Notes: generated by a model from the sequence alone, not told the origin. Counted from the first letter of the stretch, positions 38,476 through 46,975 are shown. The stretch: 64,000 bases of DNA from Vibrio splendidus (GCF_024347615.1 NZ_AP025508.1:1798001-1862000), one strand, 5' to 3'. Program-made: numbers and translations.

Positions 38476-38910
38476 TTACGAATAGCTTGAAGGGCGGCTG
38501 TCTTTCATCAACAGGTCGAGTTTCCTTTGAGCTTTCTTCGTGTCATGCAAATCCACCACCTCAATCATTTCACACTCATCTCGTACCATCTCATTAATCA
38601 GGCTTGGATAGTGTCTGCAATCTTCTGGTCGGTCTAAGTAAATGCTGCATGTGTACTTGGCTTGAGCCTTGGTGTCTTTCGTCGGAACCAGCTCCAGAAA
38701 AGGGCAGCGAGTTAAACGTTCACCAGATTCAGGGTCAAACCAGATCTCGCTTCCTCGGACATACTCAAAGATGTCTGGATTGAACAACTCCCACAAATCA
38801 ATCTCTTCTTGCGTTGCGGCAAGGTCACCATCTCCGTATTTGATACAGCATTTCCCGCATTGATTACAATTTTTCATTAGTGACTTCATTGGTTGGTGAG
38901 CTTTTATCAT
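38476..38910 (-). CDS. YkgJ-type cysteine cluster protein
   Basis: One of only two minus-strand genes in the accessory run. The 144-residue product starts its cluster with CNQCGKCC, followed by CPFLE and CSIYLDRPEDCRHYP, the pattern of the YkgJ/CxxCxxCC family (Fe-S or zinc binding). No catalytic assignment is known for the family. A downstream ATG at 38889 is an alternative start. It is convergent with the NUDIX gene, 53 bp away. Confidence 0.83.
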   Translation of the reverse strand: MIKAHQPMKSLMKNCNQCGKCCIKYGDGDLAATQEEIDLWELFNPDIFEYVRGSEIWFDPESGERLTRCPFLELVPTKDTKAQAKYTCSIYLDRPEDCRHYPSLINEMVRDECEMIEVVDLHDTKKAQRKLDLLMKDSRPSSYS

Positions 38911-39085
38911 TTTACCACTGATAGGCGTGGCACGTTGACTTTGTTGTTCATGGTTAAGCCGTTACGGGGCGAGAACATGGAATGGCGGCGCTTAAAAACA
39001 ATTTATCTATGCACCACCACTCCAATCAAAGCTGTAAACAGTGATACAATTTGCGCCTAGCAAGTTATTAAAACAAGGTATAAAA

Positions 39086-39247
39086 ATGAGAACCGTATAC
39101 ACCACCGAAGGCAACATCAACGCAAAGAAACAGAAAGACGCTTACCCAAAGTTGGCGCTATGTGATAACTGCGTTCGAGACTATGTGGTGATTGCTCAAG
39201 GCGAACGTACTTACAAGCCATGCGCAAAATGTGGTGCCGACGATTAA
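39086..39247 (+). CDS. 53-residue zinc-ribbon protein upstream of rsuA
   Basis: Small protein with CDNC and CAKC pairs about 23 residues apart, so a zinc ribbon is likely. The ATG at 39086 follows AAGG at a normal spacing; the frame extends upstream to 39041 but without a good start. Its stop overlaps the rsuA ATG by one base (TAATG), implying coupled translation and a link to ribosome maturation. Family not named. Confidence 0.78.
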   Translation: MRTVYTTEGNINAKKQKDAYPKLALCDNCVRDYVVIAQGERTYKPCAKCGADD

Positions 39248-39945
39248 TGCGCCTTGATAAATACCTATGCAAAAGCACTGACCTAACCAAGCCTGAAGCT
39301 ATTGAACGCATCCATAATGGTGAGGTGAACGTAAACAGTGAGACGGTCACCGATGAATCGACTCAGGTTCACGAAAGCAACACCATCTTGTTAAATGGTA
39401 CTCCGCTTAAGTTACGAGAATTTCGATACCTCCTAATGCACAAGCCTGCGGGTACTATCTGCTCTAATATCGATGAAGTTTATCCTTCACTGTTCAACTA
39501 CATCGAGATAGACAAAGCATCAGAACTGCACATCGCAGGGCGCTTAGATGCAGACACAACAGGCTTAGTCTTGATTACCGATGATGGGCGCTGGTCATTC
39601 AACATCACGCTGCCAACCAAGTTATGTAAGAAGGTGTACCGCGTGACATTGTCACGAGATATCAAAGACGATGTTGCTGACAAGTTCAAACTGGGCGTTC
39701 AATTGCAAGGTGAGCAACAACCGACGCGTCCGGCAGAGCTCGAAATGATTACCAATAAAGAAGTGCTGTTGACCATTACAGAAGGCAAGTTTCATCAAGT
39801 GAAACGAATGTTTGCTGCAGTAGGAAACCGAGTTGTTGGCCTACACCGTGAACAGATTGGTGATGTTCGTTTAGATGTTGAAGCAGGTCAGTGGCGTTAT
39901 CTAACTAAAGCCGAAGTCGACTCATTTCAGCAAGACTCTGAATAA
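39247..39945 (+). CDS. rsuA: 16S rRNA pseudouridine-516 synthase
   Basis: Predicted RsuA, which makes pseudouridine 516 in 16S rRNA. The N-terminal S4 domain starts MRLDKYLCKST, the catalytic Asp is in GRLDADTTGLVL near residue 101, and the C-terminal TEGKFHQVKRMFAAVGNRVVGLHRE matches RsuA closely. Length 232, as usual. The start at 39247 overlaps the zinc-ribbon gene. No defect seen. Confidence 0.93.
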   Translation: MRLDKYLCKSTDLTKPEAIERIHNGEVNVNSETVTDESTQVHESNTILLNGTPLKLREFRYLLMHKPAGTICSNIDEVYPSLFNYIEIDKASELHIAGRLDADTTGLVLITDDGRWSFNITLPTKLCKKVYRVTLSRDIKDDVADKFKLGVQLQGEQQPTRPAELEMITNKEVLLTITEGKFHQVKRMFAAVGNRVVGLHREQIGDVRLDVEAGQWRYLTKAEVDSFQQDSE

Positions 39946-40010
39946 ACGCTGTAACCACTTAAAGCGTTAAGCGTGTCAGGACCAGAATATCAGCACTATA
40001 AGGATGTAAG

Positions 40011-40385
40011 ATGGAAAACCTAAAAGTCTCAGAAATTAAGTCTTTCGTGCCCGCGAAAGACTTCGATTTATCTAAGCGTTTTTACCAGTCAATCGGCTTC
40101 GAAGTGATGTCTGAATTTCACGATATCGCCTATCTACGACACGGCAGTTGCGCCTTCCTTTTGCAAAACTTTTATGAACCTGCGCACTGTCACAATTACA
40201 TGATGCACTTGCTGGTTGAAGACGTAAAAAGTTGGTATCAACACATCCAAAACTCTAATGTAGTGTCGGAATTTGAAGTTACCGTTTCCGAGGTTGTTGA
40301 ACAGCCTTGGGGAATGCTTGAGTTTTGTATCACTGACCCAAGTGGTGTGCTGTGGCGTGTGGCTGAAAACATCAGGTCGCGCTGA
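40011..40385 (+). CDS. Glyoxalase/bleomycin-resistance (VOC) fold protein
   Basis: Single VOC-domain protein of 124 residues. It begins KSFVPAKDFDLSKRFYQSIGF and has a paired beta-alpha-beta-beta-beta fold ending WGMLEFCITDPSGVLWRVAE. Metal-ligand type residues are present in HLLVEDV and the final E. It could detoxify an electrophile or bind a drug; no substrate is evident. It is one of four such proteins in the accessory run. Confidence 0.83.
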   Translation: MENLKVSEIKSFVPAKDFDLSKRFYQSIGFEVMSEFHDIAYLRHGSCAFLLQNFYEPAHCHNYMMHLLVEDVKSWYQHIQNSNVVSEFEVTVSEVVEQPWGMLEFCITDPSGVLWRVAENIRSR

Positions 40386-40480
40386 TTCATCCAACTTGCA
40401 TTGAGGCCAGTGAAACTTCAAATTATCCATCTGTTTCTTTATTTATGCCGACATAAGGCAATGATCAAATAGGTTCAAAC

Positions 40481-41089
40481 ATGGATATAAAGGCTAAAAT
40501 GCACAGCCAAGACGTTTACTACTGTGACGACGTTGATTTGGTTGCTGAGCAAACTCAATGCTTAGAAGTGCTATACGATTTCAACCATACTCGCCCGAGC
40601 GAAGGTGATAAACGACAACAAATCATGAAGCAGTTGTTCGCCGAAGTCGGTGAGGGCTGCTACATTGAACCACCATTACATGCGAACTGGGGGCGTCACA
40701 CGCACCTAGGCAACAACGTATACGTGAACTTTAATCTAACTCTGGTCGACGACACAGACGTATTCATCGGCGACAACGTGATGATAGCGCCTAACGTGAC
40801 CATTGCCACTGGCACACATCCCATCAGCCCAGAACTCAGGCTAAAAGCAGCGCAGTTCAATGTTCCCGTTCGTATTGGTAACAACGTATGGCTTGGCGCG
40901 CACACAGTCGTACTTCCCGGTGTCACCATTGGTGAAAACTCAGTAATAGGCGCAGGCAGCATCGTCACCAAAGACATCCCAGCCAATGTCGTCGCAGTTG
41001 GCAACCCATGCAAAGTGATACGCGAAATCAACGAGAGCGACCGAGAGTATTACCACAAAGATCGCCGCATTCCAGATGAACTAAAGTAG
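40481..41089 (+). CDS. Sugar O-acetyltransferase (maltose/galactoside type)
   Basis: Left-handed parallel beta-helix acetyltransferase of 202 residues. It has the N-terminal helical cap, the hexapeptide repeats from GCYIEPPLHANWG onward, the catalytic His in GTHPISPELR, and the closing IGAGSIVTKDIPANVVAVGNPCKVIREI. It acetylates a sugar or nodulation-type factor with acetyl-CoA; the exact acceptor is unknown. Length matches LacA/Maa (about 185-203). Confidence 0.92.
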   Translation: MDIKAKMHSQDVYYCDDVDLVAEQTQCLEVLYDFNHTRPSEGDKRQQIMKQLFAEVGEGCYIEPPLHANWGRHTHLGNNVYVNFNLTLVDDTDVFIGDNVMIAPNVTIATGTHPISPELRLKAAQFNVPVRIGNNVWLGAHTVVLPGVTIGENSVIGAGSIVTKDIPANVVAVGNPCKVIREINESDREYYHKDRRIPDELK

Positions 41090-41123
41090 GCGGTTTTTCA
41101 CACGCCTGAAATTAGCTGTGACA

Positions 41124-41148
41124 TAAGCCATTGTTATGCAATGGCTTA
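41124..41148. terminator. Perfect 10-bp hairpin after the acetyltransferase
   Basis: TAAGCCATTG and CAATGGCTTA pair around a 5-base loop. No T-run follows. It could end the acetyltransferase transcript or be the palindromic arm of a lost recombination site; GTTAGGC stands at 41228, 22 bp ahead of the next gene. Confidence 0.5.
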
Positions 41149-41249
41149 GTTGCATATTACTTGTGCATCTTAGAAACTAGACAGAATTAATCAGTATTCA
41201 GGTACAGAATTTTTCTGTCTAATAGCAGTTAGGCTACAAGGAAAAGTAT

Positions 41250-41828
41250 ATGAACGAAACAGTGGAAGTTTATCCCAAACAATATGAATCGATATTGAAA
41301 GCCACACTCGCAATGGGCTTTCCGCAATTATCAGAACTTCCGATAGGTTCATTTTTAGCTGCTTTAGCTGCGAGTAAGCAATCAGGGTACTTGTTAGAGC
41401 TTGGGACTGGTACTGGTCTATGTACGTCGTGGATATTGCATGGAATGTCAACAGATTCCAAATTAACAACGGTGGATAATTCGGTAGAAAATATTGATAT
41501 AGCTCGTCGTTATCTGGGGGCAGATCCGCGAATTGATATTGTTTTATCGAATGGTGAAGATGTTATTGATCGAACCTCGCCATTGTCGGTTGACTTGATA
41601 TTTGCTGATACTTGGCCAGGTAAATACCACTACCTAGATGAGGCGCTAGCTTGTCTTAAAATTGGTGGCTTCTATATCATAGATGATATGCAAATTCGTT
41701 CGGATTGGTCAGAAGAGCATAATGAAAAGGTACGTGAGTTGATTGAGCAATTAACACAGCGGGATGATCTTGTTGTTGCAAAGCTTTGTTGGTCAACAGG
41801 CATAGTTATGTGCGTAAAAGTAGCCTAA
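41250..41828 (+). CDS. Class I methyltransferase, O-methyltransferase-like
   Basis: SAM-dependent methyltransferase of 192 residues. Motif I is LLELGTGTGLCTSWI near residue 49, followed by LTTVDNSVENIDIARRYLG, then LIFADTWPGKYHYLDEAL and a GGFYIIDDM strand. The pattern suits O-methyltransferases of the catechol/caffeoyl type, including the D-D pair for metal binding. AAGG is upstream. Its final codons and stop overlap a decayed attC site, as in a gene cassette. Confidence 0.85.
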   Translation: MNETVEVYPKQYESILKATLAMGFPQLSELPIGSFLAALAASKQSGYLLELGTGTGLCTSWILHGMSTDSKLTTVDNSVENIDIARRYLGADPRIDIVLSNGEDVIDRTSPLSVDLIFADTWPGKYHYLDEALACLKIGGFYIIDDMQIRSDWSEEHNEKVRELIEQLTQRDDLVVAKLCWSTGIVMCVKVA

Positions 41829-41919
41829 CAAAGCCTCTAAATCTGATTCGTAAACGCGTGCCGAACTCGCTCCGATCAAACATGGCACACGTTCACTCAA
41901 AGCTTAAGGCAGCGTTATA
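41823..41919 (+). repeat. Degenerate attC (VCR-like) site
   Basis: GCCTAAC at 41823 and a GCGTTAT core at 41912 bound an imperfect palindrome. Inner arms are AACGcGTGCC and GGCACaCGTT. It begins in the last codons of the methyltransferase gene and ends 20 bp before the deaminase start, the position of a cassette junction. Confidence 0.75.
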
Positions 41920-41938
41920 GCGCTCGATAAAATTGAAT

Positions 41939-42355
41939 ATGGATGGTCATAATATCGAAAGAGAGCTTTATCAAGCAGCAGTAGAACTAGTAAAGGTTCG
42001 GTATCCATCAGGTTGGGGTGGCGCAGCGGCTGTTCGAACAGATTCAGGAAAAATATTAACAAGCATTGCTCCTGATACTAAAAATGATGCTCTTTCACTA
42101 TGTATGGAAGTGGGGGCGTATTTAGAGGCTCACAAACTCAATGAGCGAGTGACCCACTCGTTATGCCTGTGTCGTGAAAGCGAGAACGATGAGTTTTTAA
42201 TCTTGTCACCATGCGGAGTTTGCCAAGAGCGCCTTGTCCATTGGGGTGGGGATGTTAAAGCAGCAATTACGACTCCAGATAATTCATTGGTTTTTAAAAC
42301 TATACGTGAACTAATGCCTCACCATTGGTCACTGGTAAACGGTAAAGCACTATAG
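41939..42355 (+). CDS. Cytidine/blasticidin-S deaminase-like protein
   Basis: Zinc-dependent nucleoside deaminase fold, 138 residues. The catalytic motif is CMEVGAYLEA (C-x-E in place of H-x-E, as in tetrameric cytidine and blasticidin deaminases) and the zinc pair is SPCGVCQERL. It could salvage pyrimidines or detoxify a nucleoside antibiotic. Start taken at ATG 41939; a TTG at 41933 is in frame. Its TAG stop is inside the 5' end of the next attC-like site. Confidence 0.85.
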   Translation: MDGHNIERELYQAAVELVKVRYPSGWGGAAAVRTDSGKILTSIAPDTKNDALSLCMEVGAYLEAHKLNERVTHSLCLCRESENDEFLILSPCGVCQERLVHWGGDVKAAITTPDNSLVFKTIRELMPHHWSLVNGKAL

Positions 42356-42457
42356 CAAACCGTTTAAGATTGATTCACAATACGTGGCATTTTTACTATG
42401 CGTTGCGCTTAGTGGTTAAGGTGGTATTACGTTGATCACCACTTAAGCGGGCATCAT
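42351..42457 (+). repeat. Degenerate attC, close to Vibrio VCR
   Basis: This is the clearest VCR relic. It starts tatagcaaaccgtttaag, contains gattcacaatacgtggcat and actatgcgttgcg, and ends cacttaagcgggcatcat. The outer cores have decayed (TAGCAAA for TAACAAA, GGGCATCAT for GGGCGTTAT), so it is probably not a substrate now. Confidence 0.85.
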
Positions 42458-42581
42458 CCCCCTGTAATTCTTCGTGAGTAAAAGCAACTACCATATCTAG
42501 TCTTAATAGTTTGTTTAGGTTCACGGTGCCTTTCTTAACTATTTGGTAGAGTGACATTTCAATGAGCATGGAGGTTTTGTA

Positions 42582-42716
42582 ATGGGAACTGTAATCGGTT
42601 TGGTGATTCTAGCTGCTATAGATTTGTATCTTGTTCGTAAAACAGGGCTTCATATTCATAAATGGATCTCTAAAAAGTATGCCGCGTATCTGTCGGATAA
42701 GGGAAACAAAAAATAG
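42582..42716 (+). CDS. 44-residue single-span membrane protein
   Basis: Starts at 42582 after a GGAGG ribosome site. It has one hydrophobic segment (about residues 2-18) followed by a basic tail. It is in the plus-strand cassette run after an attC relic. Function unknown; small membrane proteins are common in cassette arrays. Confidence 0.65.
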   Translation: MGTVIGLVILAAIDLYLVRKTGLHIHKWISKKYAAYLSDKGNKK

Positions 42717-42794
42717 CCTTTTCTTATTAAGTCATCGGTATAAAAAACGTTATCTGCTATTCATTTTACACACATTGCAAAGATTGGAGGATTC

Positions 42795-43208
42795 ATGAAA
42801 GGTAAAGGAAAGTGCCTATGTGGCTCGGTTGAGTTGGAAGTAGAGTACGCCAGTAATGAATTGGGGGCTTGTCATTGTAGTATGTGTAGAAATTGGTCTG
42901 GCGGTCCGATGTTAGTCATTGATTGCGCTGACTCAGTTAAAATATCAGGTGAATCAAATGTAGTGAGATATAAGTCATCCGAGTGGGCTGAGAGAGGATT
43001 CTGCGGTAAATGTGGTACTCACTTGTTTTACTTTTTAGTGCCAAATAATCAGTATCATCTTCCTGTCGGTTTATTGATGTCTGGGGATGACTACAAATTA
43101 ACTCATCAGATATTTATCGATGAAAAGCCCGAATACTACGAATTTAAAAATGAAACACAAAATATGACTGGCGCAGAAGTATTTGCCCACTTTGAAAGTG
43201 GAGAGTAG
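42795..43208 (+). CDS. GFA-family (formaldehyde-activating-enzyme-like) protein
   Basis: Protein of 137 residues with the zinc-binding pattern of the GFA family: KCLCGSVELEV, CHCSMCRNWSGG and FCGKCGTHLFY. GFA proteins include glutathione-dependent formaldehyde-activating enzymes and many of unknown activity. A short EDDYKLTHQIFIDEKPEYYEF-like region follows the zinc fold. A TTGGAGG ribosome site precedes the ATG. Catalysis here is not certain. Confidence 0.88.
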   Translation: MKGKGKCLCGSVELEVEYASNELGACHCSMCRNWSGGPMLVIDCADSVKISGESNVVRYKSSEWAERGFCGKCGTHLFYFLVPNNQYHLPVGLLMSGDDYKLTHQIFIDEKPEYYEFKNETQNMTGAEVFAHFESGE

Positions 43209-43327
43209 CACTTAGTTTTTATTAGCTTAAGACTAATTCACAACGCTCGGCATTTTTTAGTTTCGGTCGAGTTTTGTGTTTGCGGTGTAATGGTTTCGGT
43301 TAGGTGGTGCTCACGCCTAACATCCCA
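43208..43327 (+). repeat. Degenerate attC (VCR-like)
   Basis: Contains gcttaagactaattcacaa, the gctcggcattttttag loop side and ggtggtgctcacgcctaac. It fills the gap between the GFA gene and a small membrane-protein gene. Core sites are decayed. Confidence 0.75.
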
Positions 43328-43437
43328 GCATCAACCCCCAACTTGAAGTGCCTCGAAACTCGATTATGTGAACTCCTAATAGCTGAATAGTTACTCTAAT
43401 ATACAATGAGTTTTCTAATGGCTCTGAGGGGGCGGAA

Positions 43438-43689
43438 ATGACAGATATGGCAATATCAAGTTACCTTGGCTGGTTGTTACTTATTATAGGTTGTTATCCT
43501 TTCTTGCTTGTTGGTGTCAGTATGTTTTTCTATGATGCAGAGCGTAAACAAGCATTAAGGTGGTTGAACGGAGTTAGTTTTCTATTGGCTGCATTCCTTC
43601 TTTACATGCACATGCAGACAGAAGTCATCTATGGTCGGGAACTGCTCGAAGCTTGGTATCGTGATAACCCAGAAGATAGGCCTCAATAA
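43438..43689 (+). CDS. Two-span small membrane protein
   Basis: Protein of 83 residues with two hydrophobic segments (about 8-32 and 43-60) and a charged C-terminal tail ending in a cytoplasmic-looking DNPEDRPQ. A GAGGGGG ribosome site precedes the ATG. No family recognised. Typical of cassette cargo; the gene lies between two attC relics. Confidence 0.65.
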   Translation: MTDMAISSYLGWLLLIIGCYPFLLVGVSMFFYDAERKQALRWLNGVSFLLAAFLLYMHMQTEVIYGRELLEAWYRDNPEDRPQ

Positions 43690-43694
43690 AAAGC

Positions 43695-43840
43695 ACATAA
43701 CAAGTGTTTGTCATCCATTTCGGTATATAAAAATGATGCTAAACGATTGGCATTTCCAGCTAGAATCAACTTTAGTGTTTTCGGCACAATGGGTGAGGTG
43801 AGGTGATCGCGATGTCAGCTACTTCAAGCGGCGATAACTC
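43695..43840 (+). repeat. Degenerate attC (VCR-like)
   Basis: Starts cataacaagtgtttg, includes aaacgattggcatttcca and gtgttttcggcacaatggg, and ends cttcaagcggcgataac. It begins 6 bp after the previous stop, where a cassette junction should be. Confidence 0.7.
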
Positions 43841-43924
43841 GTCTATCCAATTATGCCTATCCGAGTGAACCATGTTCTCTTACAAAGTGTCTGACATTTT
43901 AGATATTCAAATGTCGAGGCTCCG

Positions 43925-44134
43925 ATGAATTTTCTCCGTAAGTATAAAATCAGTTTCCTTTTCTGCATTAGTGGTCTTTTGTGTTTCATTGCTTATAACA
44001 CCATAGGTTCATACGTAGATAAAAATGGTGTGTTGGTTGAGCCATTCGGGCTTATTCCTCTATTTTGGCTTTTTGAGCTACTTGCGTTGCTGGCTTTGGT
44101 TGTAGCCTTCGTTAGACACAGAAAGTGTCAGTAG
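43925..44134 (+). CDS. DUF3955-like small membrane protein
   Basis: Protein of 69 residues with two hydrophobic segments and the pattern GSYVDKNGVLVEPFGLIPLFWLF, which resembles DUF3955 proteins. Function is unknown for the family. It sits between two attC relics with its own GAGG ribosome site. Confidence 0.72.
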   Translation: MNFLRKYKISFLFCISGLLCFIAYNTIGSYVDKNGVLVEPFGLIPLFWLFELLALLALVVAFVRHRKCQ

Positions 44135-44167
44135 ACCAGTTAAGCTGCGAGTAAACGAAGATGTTTC

Positions 44168-44319
44168 GTTATCACAAACAACTTAGGCGCGATTCGGTAC
44201 GCTTGGCATTTTGGCATGCGCCGGTATTGGTGTTTCCACTCGTTTTAACTTCAGTGGGTTAGGTGTTAAATTTGAGAGCATTAGTAGCGTTGCCACCTGC
44301 TCAAGCGGGCGTTATGTTA
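44168..44319 (+). repeat. attC with a near-intact 3' end
   Basis: Begins gttatcacaaacaacttagg, contains gcttggcattttggcatgcg and gtgttaaatttgagag, and ends gctcaagcgggcgttatgtta. The 3' half keeps the VCR form. It ends 32 bp before the next start codon. Best candidate in the window for residual recombination. Confidence 0.85.
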
Positions 44320-44351
44320 CTAATTGAATTCAACGTTTATAAAGGATGAAT

Positions 44352-44828
44352 ATGGTAGTACTTAGAGGAATGCGCCAAGACGAATATCCAGCTTATTGTC
44401 AGTATTTTATTGACGATTACAGTCAGGAAATAGCTAGAAACTATGGGCATTCTTTAGACGTTGCAGTCAAATTGGCAAAGAAGGACTTGCATCGCAGCTT
44501 CCCTAACGGACTAGAGAGCAATGAGCATTCGCTATTATGCATTGATGTTGAAGTCGATGGTGAACGTAAGCTTGTGGGTTACCTTTGGCACTCAGTCAAT
44601 CTTGGGGATAAATCTACGTTTATCTATGACTTCTTCATTTCGAATGAACATCGAGGCCTAGGTTATGGTACTCAATCAATTTCTGCGTTAGAGACCCAAC
44701 TACTTGCTATTGGCATCAATCAAATAAAACTGAGGGTCGCATACCATAATGAGCGGGCGCTTAAGTTGTATAAAGAAGTTGGCTTTGAGGTTACCGGTTT
44801 CAATATGTCTAAGAAACTAAGCGGATAG
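44352..44828 (+). CDS. GNAT family N-acetyltransferase
   Basis: Acetyltransferase of 158 residues. DFFISNEHRGLGYGTQSI carries the acetyl-CoA loop R-G-L-G-Y-G, and VAYHNERALKLYKEVGFEVTG is motif B. The N-terminal part (RGMRQDEYPAYCQYFIDDY) looks like the phosphinothricin or streptothricin-type fold. ATG 44352 follows AAAGG; an in-frame ATG at 44346 is an alternative. Substrate unknown. Confidence 0.86.
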   Translation: MVVLRGMRQDEYPAYCQYFIDDYSQEIARNYGHSLDVAVKLAKKDLHRSFPNGLESNEHSLLCIDVEVDGERKLVGYLWHSVNLGDKSTFIYDFFISNEHRGLGYGTQSISALETQLLAIGINQIKLRVAYHNERALKLYKEVGFEVTGFNMSKKLSG

Positions 44829-44889
44829 CCTCAACATATCAAGCAACATACATAGACCGGCAGGTTTCATTCAAACATGGAGTGAAAAT

Positions 44890-45522
44890 ATGAAGTCAGA
44901 CTTTTCAAAACTTGCGACAACCGAGTACGGAAACATACTAAGTAACGACCACTTTATTAATTTTAGTATTGGTCCTCTTTGGCAGGGAATGCCGCCAATT
45001 TTTGGAGAAGCGTTTACTGTCCAGTTAACGTCTGGTGATAATTTAATGCTTCATTCAGCCATATACGAAGCACCAAAAGGTTCCATCATTGTAGTGGATG
45101 GAGTTGATAGCGAATATGCAGTAGCCGGCGGTAGTGTATGCGAAGTCGCTAAGAGTCGAGGTATCAAAGGTTTTATTATTGATGGTGTCATTCGAAATTT
45201 GAGTGAAATTTCAGATATGAAGTTTCCAGTTTTTGCGAAAGGTGTTCATCCAGTACCGGGAAAGAAAGAGGTCTATTCTGAATTGGGCGCTCCAATCGCT
45301 TGCGGGGGAGCAAAGGTGTCTACGGGAGATATCATTGTTGCTGATGCAGAGGGTATTGTCGTTATTCCTAAATCAAGAAAAGATGAAGTGTTTCTAATGG
45401 CTTCAAAGAAAGCAAGTGACGAAGCTTCATTAACACTCGCTGAGTGGGAAACGAGTCATAGGGCTAAAATAGCCCAAGCAATAACGTCTGCGAAACGAAA
45501 ATCTGAGAGCACTTTAAACTGA
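44890..45522 (+). CDS. RraA-like / HMG-aldolase family protein
   Basis: Protein of 210 residues of the RraA-like fold: GEAFTVQLTSGDNLMLHSAIYEA, VVDGVDSEYAVAGGSVCEVAKSRGIKGFIIDGVIRN, then VPGKKEVYSELGAPIACGGAKVSTGDIIVADAEGIVVIP. The family includes RNase E regulators and 4-hydroxy-4-methyl-2-oxoglutarate aldolases; the G-x-x-x-R/D ligands (GGSVCEVAKSRG, DGVIRN) favour an aldolase-type enzyme over pure RraA. Its C-terminus and stop overlap an attC-like remnant. Confidence 0.85.
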   Translation: MKSDFSKLATTEYGNILSNDHFINFSIGPLWQGMPPIFGEAFTVQLTSGDNLMLHSAIYEAPKGSIIVVDGVDSEYAVAGGSVCEVAKSRGIKGFIIDGVIRNLSEISDMKFPVFAKGVHPVPGKKEVYSELGAPIACGGAKVSTGDIIVADAEGIVVIPKSRKDEVFLMASKKASDEASLTLAEWETSHRAKIAQAITSAKRKSESTLN

Positions 45523-45570
45523 TTCGCAATGCGCGGCATTTTCATCAATTAACAGGTGTTAGGCGACAAC
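45510..45570 (+). repeat. Internally deleted attC remnant
   Basis: Contains actttaaactgattcgcaa, then gcgcggcattttcatcaa, and ends with a consensus GTTAGGC core at about 45558. It is 40-50 bp shorter than the other relics, so the loop arm is probably lost. It overlaps the RraA-like stop codon. Confidence 0.7.
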
Positions 45571-45584
45571 GAATAAATTCATCC

Positions 45585-46073
45585 ATGGAGAAGAGAGTGA
45601 TCGTACGGACTGCGACGAAAGAAGACTCAAGTGTCTTGTTAGAGTTTATTGAACAAAAAGCTGACTTTGACCGGAGTATGAGAGGGTTTAGTGGTGAAAT
45701 CTCGACAACTATAGAGAAAATCGAACGCACACTATTTGGTGATTACGCATTTGCTCATGCATTAATATTGGAACGGAATTGTGAGCCTTTTGGCTTCGCA
45801 CTGTATCACTATCGATATTCATCCTTCAGTGGAGAGCCATCAATCTGGCTTGACGACTTATTGGTTACAGGAAGTCAAAGATCAAAAGGGTATGGCCGTG
45901 AACTTATGTTGGCTTTAAAGTCACAAGCGGAGTCATCATATGCCTCTCACATCTTATGGACGGCAAGTCCACATAATAAGAAAGCGCATGATTTCTACAA
46001 AAGGTTGGGTGCAGAGGTTGAGCGAATGGATGGTCAAAGACCTTATTTCCGTTGGGCAATGTGCGATTCGTAA
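45585..46073 (+). CDS. GNAT family N-acetyltransferase
   Basis: Acetyltransferase of 162 residues related to the diamine/spermidine branch: EIS-like start, then PSIWLDDLLVTGSQRSKGYGRELM with the S-K-G-Y-G-R loop, and SPHNKKAHDFYKRLGAEVERM. Substrate could be a polyamine. The next gene starts directly after its stop. Confidence 0.86.
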   Translation: MEKRVIVRTATKEDSSVLLEFIEQKADFDRSMRGFSGEISTTIEKIERTLFGDYAFAHALILERNCEPFGFALYHYRYSSFSGEPSIWLDDLLVTGSQRSKGYGRELMLALKSQAESSYASHILWTASPHNKKAHDFYKRLGAEVERMDGQRPYFRWAMCDS

Positions 46074-46091
46074 ATGAATCAAAAGGGAACT

Positions 46092-46937
46092 ATGAAAATA
46101 ACGACGCTGGTTGATAACTCTCGACTGGATAACAGGAAAGATTTAGCCGTTGAGCGCGGACTATCACTGCATATTGAAACTGAATCGCTAAAGATCTTGT
46201 TCGATATGGGAAGTGGCGATACGTTTTGTCAAAACGCACCAGTACTGGGTATTGATATCAAAGATGTAGACCTCGCTGTCATATCACACAGGCATCATGA
46301 TCATTGTAATGGCACCGCTGATTTTGTTGCTCATAACTCTAAATCCAAAGTGTTTCTGAAAAATTGCGAACAGAAAAGCTATCATTTCCGGGCTTTCGGT
46401 TTCAAAAGTGATGTCGGGATCAATCCGGACTTACTAGAAAACAGCAACGAGCGGTTAGTCTTCGTTAATCGTACGACTGAGATCGCCCCAAATGTCTTTG
46501 CTATCACAGATATTAGCGTGAAACACGAACAACCTAAGGGTAATAAATACCTTTATACACAGTCGGAAAATCGACGGGAGCGCGACTCATTTGATCATGA
46601 ATTACTGTTAGTGATTAAAGAGCCAGATGGTTTAGTTATATTCACGGGATGTGCGCATAGTGGCGTTCTTAATATGGTTGATACAGCGGTTACTCTGTTC
46701 CCAGGAGAGAGAATAAAAGCGGTTGTCGGGGGCTTCCATCTAGTGGGCTTACCATTGTTCAATAGTATTGGTGGCACAAAGCAAGACATTAGAGATCTTG
46801 GATTGACGTTGTCTCAATACCCCATTGATAAACTGTATACAGGGCACTGCACAGGCAAGAAAGCTTATGACCTGTTGAAAGAAGTATTAGGCAAGCGTCT
46901 GGAAGCAATGCCGACAGGTCGGCGTATTCATGTGTAG
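46092..46937 (+). CDS. Metallo-beta-lactamase-fold hydrolase
   Basis: Protein of 281 residues of the MBL fold (COG1237-like). It starts KITTLVDNSRLDNRKDL, has the metal site SHRHHDHCNGT, and later GCAHSGVLN and a C-terminal YTGHCTG. No beta-lactamase residues are visible, so a phosphodiesterase or dihydropterin-pathway-like role is more likely. ATG 46092 is chosen over 46074. It follows the GNAT gene with 18 bp and probably shares its transcript. Confidence 0.84.
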   Translation: MKITTLVDNSRLDNRKDLAVERGLSLHIETESLKILFDMGSGDTFCQNAPVLGIDIKDVDLAVISHRHHDHCNGTADFVAHNSKSKVFLKNCEQKSYHFRAFGFKSDVGINPDLLENSNERLVFVNRTTEIAPNVFAITDISVKHEQPKGNKYLYTQSENRRERDSFDHELLLVIKEPDGLVIFTGCAHSGVLNMVDTAVTLFPGERIKAVVGGFHLVGLPLFNSIGGTKQDIRDLGLTLSQYPIDKLYTGHCTGKKAYDLLKEVLGKRLEAMPTGRRIHV

Positions 46938-46975
46938 CGTTGGTCAAACCTTAGATGGATGTTAGTTAGGTCACG

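Noticed and set aside
41124..41148. attC site after the sugar acetyltransferase
   Set aside because: A perfect hairpin but without VCR words or a partner core on its left side; called only as a hairpin.
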